A DNA stretch of 64,000 bases from Struthio camelus (Eukaryota; Chordata; Aves; Struthioniformes; Struthionidae): NCBI RefSeq assembly GCF_040807025.1, contig NC_090952.1, forward strand, positions 23,433,068 to 23,497,067, in the 5' to 3' direction. A program made the position numbers and the translations under genes. This document shows, in pieces, positions 28,290-39,532 of this stretch. The notes under the pieces are model-generated. The model did not search any database, was not told the origin of the DNA, and was given only the letters and a program-made list of their open reading frames with translations. Numbering within the stretch: position 1 is the stretch's first letter; every line of letters begins with the position of its first letter.

Positions 28290-28700
28290 TGCTCCGACTT
28301 TTCTGCTAGCTATGGGAACCGCGCAAGACATATAGGCTTTCGATAGATGGCTGATAATGTGCGGCTACTCCTCTACGCGCAGCCTGCAAGCCCCTGAAGA
28401 AACACCAATTGCAAGCATGAAATTAAAGTCTCCCACTCATTATTTGAGAAGGACATGCCTTTCACAGCCAAGCGGCCCCTGCTTGCTTCGGGGAAACATG
28501 TGCTTATCTCTTATTGCTGTGATTTATTTCTTTAGATTAATGCATCAAATTGGCTCGCTGCCAAGCGCACAGTCAAGTCTCCGTTTTCACGGGACTGTCC
28601 TGAACCACGCGGGCTTTTTGCCGCTTGTTTGTTTTCTGAAACCGAGAGGAGGATTTTTATCTCCACCGTAAAGCAGAATTGAGGGGGTTTTCTGCAGACG
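28290..28700. promoter_or_regulatory. AT-rich island, candidate conserved noncoding element
   Basis: About 400 bp of balanced composition between CpG-rich segments, with ATTA-bearing motifs such as 'agattaatgcatcaaatt' near 28535 and 'gaaattaaag' near 28420. It has no coding frame with a family match and no transposon features. Confidence 0.3.
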
Positions 28701-29214
28701 TAAGGCAGCCAGCATTGTTTTGATCTGCGAGCAAACGCCAGCCTGCTCGGAGCTGGAAGAGGGCTGTTAAATCCGCCCCGGTGGAGACGCAGCAAACGAA
28801 ACCAGAGGGGCGCAAGGCTGGCGAGGGGTTCGGGGGGGGGGCTGTTTCTGTGCACGCGCAAAGGCACCCAAGCAAAGCAGGGCGAGCGAGCTGATGAGCA
28901 GCTCGTCCGGGATGCTCGCTTTTACATGCCGCCGGGGCAAGCAGAGCCGAGCGTGCCGTCCCTCCGGTCCGCCTCCGGTTATAGCTGCCCGCACTCTGCC
29001 CCGCGGCAGCGCTCGCCGGCAGCCCCGCGCCGCTCGCCGGCAAGCGGACGCCGGGCGCTTCGCCCATCGCTAGTCGCTGCAGACAAAGCTTAACCCTCTC
29101 CCCCTCCTTCTTCCGCGCTGCTGCCCCAGCTCGTAGCGCCCGCCGGGTTTACGGGCAGCAACGCCGCGCGGGGGCCCCGGGGAGGACGCCCCGCCGGCCC
29201 GCCAGGATTTGCCT

Positions 29215-29350
29215 ACCCGCAGCTTTGCATTGGCTTAAATACACCGAGGCGGCTTCATGAGCAGGCGTGATCATGTTGGTTTAAAGTAGTTTTTTTTTTT
29301 CCGGGTAATTCAGTTAAAACCCACTGCCAAACAATTTAAACTAGGCCTGT
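29215..29350. promoter_or_regulatory. AT-rich island, candidate conserved noncoding element
   Basis: A low-GC segment (ctttgcattggcttaaat, gtaattcagttaaaac, caatttaaac) embedded between CpG-rich stretches. Candidate status rests on composition and TAATT/TTTAAA motif density only. Confidence 0.25.
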
Positions 29351-31282
29351 TCCCGTTTCGAGTGAGACGCCGCCGTGCCCATGCAGCGCTCGGCTCCGCT
29401 TTGGACGTCACATCTTCAGCTGAACCAGAGACGTTCCCGCCGCGGCCTTGGAGCCCCGTTTCTCTGGGAAAACAGGCCTCGGGTCTACGCGACACTTCTA
29501 CGGCGCGTTGCTGCTTTTCCTTGTTATTTTATGAAACGATTTTGTTGGCACCTCTTTTCGCCAGCGCTTTGCACGGAAGGCAAGGCGTTCTGGTTACGGT
29601 GGCGGGCAGGACAGCTCAGCCCCGTTCTGCTCACCAGAGCTGCGATCCCGTAGCGAAGGAAAGCAGCGCTGGGGGACCAAACGGGCCTGAAGACAGCAAT
29701 AAGATAACGGGGCCTAAAATTAAACCAGCCAGCAGCTTTTTAATCTTAGCGCGGGCTGGAGGGGCAAAGGGGGCCCGGCGCGGGGCGGCTCGGCCGGGCG
29801 CTGGGGACCGCGCCGCCCGCAGCCCCGCTCCCCGGGGGGATTTCTGCACTCTTGTGCTCCCTCTGCTGGTCCTCGGCCTGGCACGGCCGGGGCCTCGGGG
29901 CCGCTTGGGCTCCCCGGGGACCAGGGATGCCCCAGAGCACCTTTCGGAGGAGCCCTGGGGCGAGGGAGACGTCAGCGGCGGGGCCGGGCGCAGGGATGCT
30001 GCTGCTCTGGCCCCCGGCAGAGCGCTGCGGGATGGGGCCCGGAGCCGCCCGGCGCCCAAGCATCCTCGGGAGCGGCGCCGAAAACGTGTTCCCCCCCCGC
30101 AAATAACAGCTTTAAAAAATGCTGGGGAGAACGATATTACGACCATAAGAGGCTAAGACCATAACTAGGATGACGATTAAGCAAGCTGGACCGGTACCGC
30201 CTGGGCAATGGTATTGAATGAAGCAACACACGGGCGCAGCAGGACGCGGCGCGTTTGTCAGCCCCCTTTCCAAACCGCGCTGCGCAGCCTCGTGCACGGG
30301 TCCCCCTGCCCCGCTGCCGCCCCCGGGGACGTGCCCGGCTCTCGCCTTGCCCAGGGGTAACGGGCCGCCGGCGGAGGGGGAGGCCGCCGGCACGCGGCGA
30401 AGGCTGCAGCTCGGCTCCCTGCCGCCGGCTGCCGTCCTGCCAAAGGGGACCAGGAGGCACGGATTTTGGGCTGGGGCGTTGCAACGCTAGGGCCGGGACG
30501 AAGCTAGCTCAGGCTGGGCGCCCCGGCTGCGCGCCAGCCTCCTGCGTTTTCTGGGTTTGCAACGCTTGCCGGCTTTGCTAGAAAACTAGCTGTTGTTTTA
30601 AGGCTGCTTTGTAACCAGGGACGGAGGCGGGGGGGTTGCACGCCGAACCGGGTAAGTGACAGCTGCCAGGATCCCTTCTCAAATGACCAATAAAAAGCAC
30701 TTTTATGGCTCAGGCTGCTTCATTCCAGCCAAGCAGCATCCTGGGAGCAGCGACCCGACGGCGGAGGCTGACCCGCGCGGGGCCGAATCGCAGTGCCCCC
30801 CCCGTCCCCGGATCGTGTTCCCGAGCCACCGGCGGGACGGGCACGGCAGCCACCGCGCTGGGCACCGTCGAGGAAAGCCGCTCCGCGGCGGCGCGCGGGC
30901 GTCCCAGGCTCCGCCGGCACGGCACTGCAGAGCCGCTTTCCGCAGCAAACAATAAATCTTTAAAACAAGCGTGGGGTTCCCTGAATTCAATGGCTCCGCT
31001 GCACAATAAAGCGGCTCTTCCTGAGCGCCGGTGGCTCCCTGCCCGCCGCCCTCCCGGGGGACGGCGCAGGAGGTGAGCCGCTGGCTCAAGCCTGCAAACG
31101 GCGAGCGCTGAGAAAAACAAAATCTGCCCAGAAGTTTCGATGAGCAGAGATTAAAAACCCATGAGGCCAGGAAGGGGCGCTCGGCAGCACCGGCGGGACT
31201 GGAGGACGCGGGGTGGCTGGGTCGCAGCGGCATCGTGAGAGGTGCCATGTGGGAATTTCTTCCCACCGAGCAATAGCAGCCA

Positions 31283-31772
31283 GTTCCTGCACATCACCGG
31301 GCTGTTCTCGCACATCGCTGGGCTGTTCCCGCGCATGGCTGGGCTGTTCCTGCGCATCGCTGGGCTGTTCCTGTGCATCGCCGGGCTGTTCCCGCGCATG
31401 GCTGGGCTGTTCCTGCGCATTGCTGGGCTGTTCCCATGCATCACTGGGCTGTTCCCGTGCATGGCTGGGCTGTTCCCGCGCATTGCCAGGCTGTTCCTGA
31501 GCATTGCTGGGCTGTCCTGCACATTGCCAGGCTGTTCCCACACGTCGCTGCGTTGTCCTGCACATTGCTGGGCTGTTTCCACACATTGCCAGGCTGTTCC
31601 TGTGCATCGCCGGGCTGTCCTGCACATTGCTGGGCTGTCCTGTGCATCACTGGGCTGTTCCCCCCCATCACCGGCCTGTTCCCACGCATCTCTAGGCTGT
31701 TCCTGCCCTATTGCCTCTTGCCAGGCTGTCCCGCCTGTCGCCAGGCTGTTCCAGCGCAGCGCTGGGCTGTTC
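31283..31772. repeat. Minisatellite, ~21-bp unit, ~24 copies
   Basis: A tandem array of units like GCTGGGCTGTTCCTGCGCATC, with 18-21-bp variants. Because the main period is a multiple of three and the unit lacks stops, several frames on both strands stay open (on the + strand a heptad of the type AGLFLRI). No start-site context, splice signals or homologous protein support translation, so it is a noncoding VNTR-type array. Confidence 0.95.
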
Positions 31773-32870
31773 CTTCTTCACTACCGCTCCAGTCCCCCGT
31801 CCCTCCCAAACCCCCTGTTTCGCCCTGGCGGCGCTGCTCGACGCCCAGCAGCAGCAGCAGCGCTCGCCATGCCGTCCAAGAGCATCCCTGGCAAAAAAGA
31901 AACCAGCTCTTGGGCCTTTTGCAGATTGTGCTTTTGCTGATTAAGCAAAATACTTTCCTGAGACAAATTCTTTGTGTTTTCAAGCTGAACTCTCCCCTTT
32001 CTGGAACCATTTTTTGTAGATGCAAATAAATGGTTAAAAACACGTAGGTGTGTGTCTCCTATGTTAACTTTCTTCAGTATCATCAACAGCTGCTTTCCCT
32101 TCAGTGCAAGAAACCACAGAGCTGAAATAAGTGAAAGTGTGAAAGAAGCAGGGCTCAGATAGTAAAACTTTCCCAATTAAAGGCATATAAAATGAAACAG
32201 GGAAAGTTTTTCCATGGCTGAGAATAGCCCCATTATCTTTTCGGGCCGCAGGAAGCAAAGGCAGAAGCGGGTGAGTCGGCCGGGCCGCCGGCTGTCCCCG
32301 GCACACAGGCGCTCCGGGAGCAACGCTTGTCCTGCGCAGCAAGATTGCAGCTATATGTAAGTCACAATATACTGCCATATATCGAGAAAAAAAAAAAAAA
32401 CAAATAAAATTCTTTACTGTTGTTAATTCTTCAGTGAAATTATTCTTCCAAATCTTCCTAAAACCAGATGTGGAAACACCGAGCCACCTCTGCGCCCTCC
32501 CAGCTCCCTCCGCCCCCCGCAGCCGAGCAAAGGCTTTCTCAGCAGATGAGAGTGGGGGGGTGGAAACCGTGAGCAGTTTCGGCGAAACTCATGCTGGATT
32601 TCTCAATTCGTGGTATCATTTACCGACATCACGCAACTAATTTGGGCTTTTTCTTCTGTCTCTTGACAGTTAGGTATTTTCCCCAAGAGGCTACAATTTC
32701 TCTTTCTTTAATACAAAATTGGATTTCTTTCCTGTAAGAGGTAAGGGCAATTCAGATCCTGTTCCCAGGAGCAAGGTTCAGGAATCATTGTTTTTTTATT
32801 AACATATTTTATTAGATGTAGCCAGCGTGCTCTTGCAAAAGCACAGAAATAAAACGCGGCCGTCCCAGTA
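31773..32870. other. AT-rich intergenic segment
   Basis: A mostly AT-rich stretch after the minisatellite. It includes a short CAG run near 31850, an A-run at about 32386-32400, and a TTATTAACATATTTTATTAG patch near 32797. It holds no gene or recognisable transposon. It may include regulatory sequence like the neighbouring AT islands. Confidence 0.5.
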
Positions 32871-35800
32871 GACCAGGGTCAGCCGGTGTCACCGGTCGTC
32901 CCCACCCTGGGCATCGCCCGCGGGCTGGCTCCCGCGCTCCTCGCCCCGGCGGCGCGTTCCCAGGCGGCCACGGGGAGACCAGGGGCCTCGGGAAAAACAG
33001 CGTGAGATCTGCAGAGGGTGCAATGTTCCCCAGGGCGGCAAACAGCCGAGCCGGCCGTTTCGGGCCGAGCAGGGTCTGGGGCAGCCTCGGCCGCGGCGGG
33101 GACGGGACGGACCGAGCGACAGCGGAGGCAGGGCAGGAGCTTTGCTGCCCGGAGGCAGCAAAACGGGGCATCTCCTGAAGTTTGCTTGCAAAAGAAAAAA
33201 AAAAAGCAGAGTTGTTCCCCCCCCCCGACTACACGCACGTACACACGCTCGCGTAATTACACGGGGGAACTTGCTGCCGCAGGATGCTGCCGAGGTCGAA
33301 TGGGAACAAACGGGCGGAGGAGAGCAAGGCCCAGGAGGGCGGCCGCGGGAGCCCAGGCTTGGGCTCGCCCCCGGGGCTCAGCGGACTCGGAGCAGGCTGC
33401 CCGCGGGCAGGCCAGACTTTGCGCCGGCCGCGGGGCTCGCGGAGGCTGAGAGCGGCCAGGAGTCACGGCCCCGCGGGCCTCGCTCGCCCGCCGGAGCAAC
33501 GCGCTCTTGCACCCTGTGGGCCGCCGTCTCGGGAGGGTGCAGACGAGCAGAGAGCGGCGCTGATTGAGGAAAAGCGCTAATTAAGCACGTTCTGGGTGGT
33601 CTCGCTTTGGCACGCTGCCTTTTGGGCTAGGCTGGTTTTGCTGCCGCTTCCCTCTTTCCCGCGTTTTTCTCCCATCTCTCTCTCGGTGCACTTGGCACCC
33701 ACAGCCCTCTCCGTCGGGGATTTCCGCGGCGGCCGGCCCCGGTGCCGGGGGGGACGGCGCAGCCCCGCTGCTCCCTGCTCGGGCGCGGGGCGAAAGGTGC
33801 CCCACGCCGCACACAGGTTTTGGTCTCCCAGACAGGATACCTGATGCAACAGCTCCTCTTTGCACCGAGGGCAACATGAGACATGCTATTTGAAGCCTGC
33901 TTTACCGTTGCTTTTGCGCTATGCCTTGCTGCATTCATTCCTGGTGCAAGCCAGCAGTTTTGCATAGAAAGTCAGATTTGACTGTGTGGGTTTAAACTCC
34001 ACGTTCAACCCGGAAGCCTTCACGCAAGGCGGGGGGCACAGCGGGACAGCAAGCTCTGGATAAAAAGCGTTTCATTGTGAAAAAAAAACCCGCAAAGGTG
34101 CATCGCACCCTGGCAATCTGCTTAACGTTTCTGCCGAGGAGCAGGGCGCGCCGTCCTGTGCAAGCTCCGCTCACAGGCCGCCCGGCTCACGGCCAACCTG
34201 CTCGTTCCGTGTTGTGATTTCCTCTCGTCCCCCTAGCGCGAAACAGCTGGACCAAGCGGCCACAACCATTTGAAGATGGCCTGCTACAAAACAGCGCTTT
34301 TGCCAGGGAAAAACAGGATGGGGAGAGCGGGCCGGAAAGGGCAGGGGGTACCCGGCAGAGCCAGAGCAGAGGCTGCGCGCAGCGTTTCGGCGACGCGCGG
34401 GGAGCAGGGCCGCCGGGTTCACAGGTAGCCAGTGGCTTGGTGGACGTCGCCTGCGAGCAACGCACGGCTTCACTGCTTCGTTTTGTTTTCACCAGTCCTA
34501 CGTGACCTGGCTTTTAGGAATTAATATCTCCCCTAGGTAAAAAGCCACTAGGCAGACCGTCGTTCCTCGGAGGCCAGCCAAGGCGTCTGAAGACAAGCTT
34601 TAACTTACTGTTCACAGACTCGGCGCGAGTCTAAGGGGAGCCTCCTGGGGCTCCTGCCTCGAATTGTGCAAAATAACTCTTGGACGGTATAATTAAATGC
34701 TACGTGGCATACAGCAGATGTCCATGGGGTGGTAAAGGTGCATGATACAAAAACTATTCTGCTGAAAATATCGGTTTTCCTACAGTTTCAGCATAACAAG
34801 GACTCTTGCAAATGCCTGAGGTCAGGACTGATTTGTATTGCAAATGTCCCCGTCTAATCAACAGCTCTGTATTAAATAACACATCACGTTATTGTGACAT
34901 TTTGCTTTGCCAGGAGAGTGCAACATTTATACACACATGCCCGGAGTACAGTGTTTCTGACAGGATACCGTATTCATGACAAATTGCAAGTTTGGTAACA
35001 CAAGTCAGAAAAAGTTCCAAACCTGCAGGTTTTAGGGAAGTAACACGAGAATGTTTAGACATGGGAAAATTGCAATAGCGGACAACGTTATCGTGTGCAG
35101 CTGGGATAAATACTGATCTTCGAAACCGCTAACGGCTTTGCAGTCAGAAGGCTGAGAGCTGCTACCTTGGAGAACGTCTCGGTGCTATTTCACCCGCACG
35201 AGAGGTGCCTTGCTTTCAGGATGCAAAAGGCTCCCGGTTCACGGCGCTTGCCCATCCTCTGCCAAGGGAACTTGCCAGCTCTTCGTGGTCCGGAGACTCC
35301 TGAAGGGAGATCACAAGTTTTCAGGGTGTTTTTGCTCTCAGTGTTTCACTGTCGTTGGTAAGAAGCTGCGTTTTGTTCGCCTGCTGAAAGGAAAACGGTA
35401 CGAGTGGTAAGAGAAACGCAGCGGCTGCACTTTGGCTTTCTGCAGTGACTAAAAACAGAGCGGCCCTTTTCGGGGCCACCCTGACGCCCACCTGGCCGCC
35501 GCGCGCCGCTTCCCGTGCACCTGCCTGCTTCCCCTCCCAGGCGGGAGCGGGGCGTCCCGTCTTCGCCCCTGCCCCGTCCTCGCCTCGCACGCCGACGGGC
35601 TGAGCCGGGGCCGCGCATCCCGCGGGCTCCCGGGCCCGGAGCGAAGCGGCTCGGCCACGGCCCGCTGCAATACCTCACTCTCCTCTGACCCCGGATGGAG
35701 CGAGGATGTTTTACGGCCACGGAAGCGGTTTTCTACCGAGGCGTTCGCTGCGCTATCAGACCGCTCCCTCCCCTGCGCGTAATCAAAATATTTTGATAAC

Positions 35801-37790
35801 CGAAAGGCATCAGGCGATGCAGCAAGTTTTGCAGTAAATACAAAACAGGGCAAATAATGAAAGGGGCCAGGAGGGGAGGAGAGGGGAGCTGGGGCTTTGG
35901 CACAAGCTTTCCTGCGGTTGGCCCCGGACAACAACAATAAAAGCCCTTAAAATTACTATTTTAACAAAAACAGGCATTTTTGACAAAAATAATCCCCCTC
36001 TAGCGGAAAAAGGAGGCTGACGGTAGCTCATCTCACACGGCTGGTTCACACCTCCGCTCCGGAGGGGCAGCGTGCGGCACGGCCTCGCGCCGGACCCCGC
36101 CGGGGTGGCGCGGCGCAGCGGGAACCCGGCTTCGGCCCGGCAAACGCGGAGCCGCTCGTCGCCCCGGACGAGCAGCGATGAGATGAATCGCCTGGCAAAC
36201 GAGCCCGCAGCGAGATGCTAAACACATCGCAAAGACGCGTGACAGATTGCAACGACAAGGTTGCGCTGGCAGGCTGCGCGGCGGGTAACAAAACCCCTGC
36301 CCAGACAGCGCTGCGCCCCGGGCACTCCTCGAGCCAAGAGGAGGGGAGCGATGCTGCCAAAAGCCCGTCGGCGCACCCACCGCACCCGTTTTCCATGTTC
36401 TGGCTAGCCGCCGAGGCCGTGGCGGACCCCGACGACGCGCGGAGAGCTGAGCTTACAGCTGCCACCCGATGCACAACGCTGGAGAGCTGCAAAACGCTGT
36501 GCAGGTCGATGCACAAGGCCCCCGCTCCGAGGAATGTAACTTTGGACCCGCACAGAAACCCAGCGCGGAAGCAGTCCGTCGGGCTGGCTGCAAGGAGCCG
36601 AATCGCCGGAGGAAGGGTTCCTGCAGGAGCAAGAAGAGGAGAGCTCAAGACGGGCAGTTTATTTCTCGGCACGGAGCAAGGCAATAAATAAAGCACAATT
36701 CTCCCCTTTCCGCACCTCGCGAACAGAGGGGCGCTGGGGCCCTGCCAACCCCGCCGCCCCTCAGGGCGCCCCAGCGTCACCCACCTGCACAGCCGACGCG
36801 GGGCCCGGGGCGAGCAGGCGCCCCCTTTCCCAGGCAAAACCCTCCCTGCCCAGCGCGGGGATGCGGTTCGGGGCCGGCCGGCCGCTCACCCAGCGCCCGG
36901 AAGCAGACGCGGTTTATTAGCCCAGGAGCAGGGGAAAGAGCGCAGGCCTGGGCAGGGTGCTCCAGGGCGCGGGCTCCGCACGAGGCTCTCGCCGAAATGG
37001 GATGCCGAGGGCAATGCTCGCAGGATAACTCTTAAAAACCCCAGCCAGCAGCTTTTTAGAGATGATGCTCTCTGGACGTTTGTCCCCTCCAGTGCCACCT
37101 GGCCCACCTGTCCCACAGCTCCCGAGCTTTCGGCTTTATTCTCCTTCCATTTGCTGTTAGCGAAGGCGAGCCCATTATTTGGGCTGGCAGGAAAAATTAA
37201 AAAATCACTGCAGAAACAGAATTGTTCTCTTGAAAGGAGAAGTCTCCTACGTTCACCGTTTCACCTGCATTTTGCCTTTTGCAGCTGCTCCTCGCAGCCC
37301 CGGGGACTCGCCGGCCGGCCCCTGGCCACGGGGACGGCGGCCCCACTCCCGGCAGGTATGAGGAGGGGAAGCGTTTCCGCCCGCCACGTCTAACTTCTGC
37401 AGCGCCGAGCCGCTTATTTTTCACCCCGTCCCACGGCTGCAAAGGCATCGGGGCGAGCTCTGCGCCTCGCAAAGCCGGGCGCAGCGGGAACGCCGGCGTG
37501 CCTGGCGGCGCCTCGGCGCTTCCCCGGGGACGGGCCCAGGGCCCGCGCAGGTGCGCGCCGGGGAGGCCAGCGGCGGGGGAGAGCGGCTGACAGCTTTGCC
37601 CGGTATTTTGGGCTTTTTGCTTTGAGCCCGAGCGGTCCGCAGGGTGCACGGCGGCTTGGCGCGGGCGGACGCAACGCATCCGTCTGCACAAACGCCGCGG
37701 CGAATCCCGCTCCCTCCCCCCGGTCTCTGCTAGCGGCGCTCGTTCTTTGCTCTCGCACGCCGAGCCCTTGCTCCCCAAGAGTATTCTCCC
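32870..37790. other. Second GC-rich, CpG-dense block
   Basis: CpG-dense patches at about 32880-33800, 35440-35780, 36040-36900 and 37290-37780 alternate with AT-rich islands at about 33820-34120 and 34480-35150. Overlapping long frames on both strands show no known domain. C-runs occur near 33217-33226. No gene is supported. Confidence 0.5.
34480..35150. promoter_or_regulatory. AT-rich island, candidate conserved noncoding element
   Basis: About 670 bp with strong compositional contrast. It contains TAATTA ('gtataattaaatgc' near 34690), a POU-like 'tattgcaaatg' near 34838, and 'gtctaatcaac' near 34852. It is nonrepetitive with no coding signature. Together with 37790-38340, this is the most enhancer-like stretch in the window by eye. 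Confidence 0.35.
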
Positions 37791-38340
37791 TTTACAAAGC
37801 AAGATCATAAAGCAGTGACATAATCCAAGCTTGGCAAACACTTTTGCTGATGTTAAGCCTGTGCCTTTCGTGGGTCTCGCTGCTGCTTTTTAGTCCGTGA
37901 TATAGATGGCGCAACCGGCCGATTAAACGTGCAGGAGCCTCCCAAGATACCGTTTCATTTGAAACGCTGACATTTATATTTGACATTCCAATAAGTGTGG
38001 GGCCTTCTTTTTTCTTTCTTCTTTTTAATTAGTTCTTGCAAGGGTGCGGGTCAGACAAAGCTACACAACAAAGTTTTCCATAGGCGAGGTATGATTCAAA
38101 CAGATGACTCCCGGCCAGCCTTCCTACCCTATCTACCTTGCAGCTGAGCCTCGAAGCCAAATTAATTACGGGCCACCCACAAATAGATGCGAGAGGGAGG
38201 TGAATCTTTTTGCCCATTCATTCCCTGCCACCTCTGTCGAGAACTCTTCCTACACGCTAAGGGCGAGTGGGAGGGCTTTGGTGCTAAAAAACGACCCATT
38301 CATTTCGTTTTGACACCAAAGTGCCGTCAGCCAGCCGGGA
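37790..38340. promoter_or_regulatory. AT-rich island, candidate conserved noncoding element
   Basis: Nonrepetitive ~550-bp segment at the right edge of the GC-rich block, with 'gccgattaaacgtgc', a palindromic 'gtttcatttgaaac', and 'ccaaattaattacgg' (TTAATTA near 38160). The motif richness and lack of decay by simple repeats suggest constraint. This is inference only. Confidence 0.35.
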
Positions 38341-38844
38341 TGAGTAGTGATAGTAAACAAGAGTAGTAATGCAAAAAATATATATATACAAAAAAGATGC
38401 CTCAATGAAGAGGTGTGATTGTTGGCAAAACGTGTCCTGTTTTAGTTTATGGGATGTACAGAGTCTTTTTATTAGGGATACTTTTTGCTATTAGCGTAAT
38501 AAAAAAGGACCGATTGTTTCTGCCATCTGAGAAAACTCTTGGTGGAACAGGCAGAAATCCAGGAATAATTAAGAAAATAATAGTGCACACCCAACAAGAA
38601 AAACATTATTTGCCTAAAGATGAAGTCCCTCCAGACTACTTGGTAGTGATTGCGTTTCTTTCAAAAGAGGGGGGGGGAAAACCCTTCTAAATGAAAAGCA
38701 GCAGTCATCAGCTAGTTTCTAAGATCTTGAGTGGAAAAAGCGCAGTGCTGTAATACCCTTCGGTGGTAAGACTTTTTCCGTTTTCACTGCTGTTATCAGG
38801 CTTTGCAAGTTGCAAAATAATAGTGTTTTGCCCTTACATGTTTC

Positions 38845-38922
38845 CATCAGAGGATCAGAAGCACTTCACAAAGCATAATTAATTGAGCTTCGCTGCTCAC
38901 CTGTGAGAACAGAGCAATTATT
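38845..38922 (-). mobile_element. MIR/CORE-type SINE remnant
   Basis: The + strand reads 'catcagaggatcagaagca', 'cttcacaaagcataatta', 'attgagcttcgctgctcacc', then 'tgtgagaacagagcaattat'. This parallels the antisense core of amniote MIR-like SINEs (gaggatct..agcgctttacaaa..attaattga..cctgtgagg..tattat). Truncated and diverged. Confidence 0.6.
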
Positions 38923-39444
38923 TAGCACCGGGGTTTTTTCTTTTTTTGGAGGCGGGAGGGGTTGGTAGAAGTAAAAACTGCAACAGCAAGATCACGAATC
39001 CCCTGGACTCTGCCTAAGTCATTGGAGACTTCGGTGCCGTGCCCACACCAAAGGACGCCTGCCACAAAGCTGAAAATTTCCGACCTCCAGATCTGCATTT
39101 TTCCTTCAGGAAAAGAGAACTGCCTCAGCAGTATCGCTTCTCCCCGGCCTCTGGGCTCGCTGGGCTTCCCGGCAGTACACGCTGCCTTTCCTCCCAAGCT
39201 CTGGCTCTTCCCATTGAATCCTCAACAGTCACTTCTCCAAATAGCCCGTTTTCCCGCGCCCCGTCCTCCCCCAGGCCTCCTGCCCGCGGCGTCCCCCGGA
39301 GGGTGCACGTGCCCCTCCTGCTCCGATTCTCAGCCCCGTCCCCACCGCTTCACCCACACTTCAGAAGGCCTCTTTGACAGCAACGTGTTGCGGTACCAGC
39401 CCACACCCAGTGCGCATGCAGTGTGGTTCCCAAAATAATCCTGC

Positions 39445-39532
39445 TGCGGGTAAGGCGCTAGGCAGAGGGAGCCGGGTTTGATTCTTGCGCGACTTTGGGC
39501 AAGTCACTGAAGCTGTACCGCCTGCGCACAGA
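39445..39532 (+). mobile_element. tRNA-derived SINE head (MIR/CORE-type)
   Basis: It carries 'taaggcgctaggcagag', a B-box-like GGTTTGATTC, then 'actttgggcaagtcactga'. This matches the tRNA-like head and the conserved 'gaccttgggcaagtcactt' core of MIR-like SINEs in order and spacing. Only the 5' part is recognisable. It lies 0.5 kb from another, oppositely oriented remnant. Confidence 0.7.

Larger units (their letters stand above)
22200..31080. other. GC-rich, CpG-dense block with AT-rich islands
   Basis: GC and CpG density rise sharply here, with CpG-island-like sequence especially at about 22950-25750, 26430-27700, 28740-29210, 29720-30580 and 30740-31070. Long open frames on both strands overlap each other in all frames and show no recognisable domain or splice structure, as expected of GC-rich noncoding DNA. 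G/C homopolymers reach 12-14 nt (23856-23867, 27231-27243, 28168-28181). Embedded AT-rich islands are listed separately. This could be a regulatory domain or could include lncRNA promoters. I see no protein gene. Confidence 0.55.

Noticed and set aside
29362-30156. 264-codon + strand frame, overlapped by - strand frames
   Set aside because: Same GC-composition effect. There is no family match, and opposite-strand frames are equally long.
36215-36260. Short matches to miR-450 (TTTGCGATGTGTT, - strand) and miR-542 (GTGACAGATTG, + strand)
   Set aside because: In mammals both lie downstream of miR-424/503 on the same strand. Here they are upstream, on opposite strands, and no flanking hairpin arms were found. 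Probably chance, though the coincidence is curious.
36113-37490. Two occurrences of GCAGCGGGAAC, resembling the miR-503 seed region
   Set aside because: Neither has a complementary arm or hairpin. The context is GC-rich DNA where such strings are common. The real miR-15/16-type genes are at 49.5-50.1 kb.
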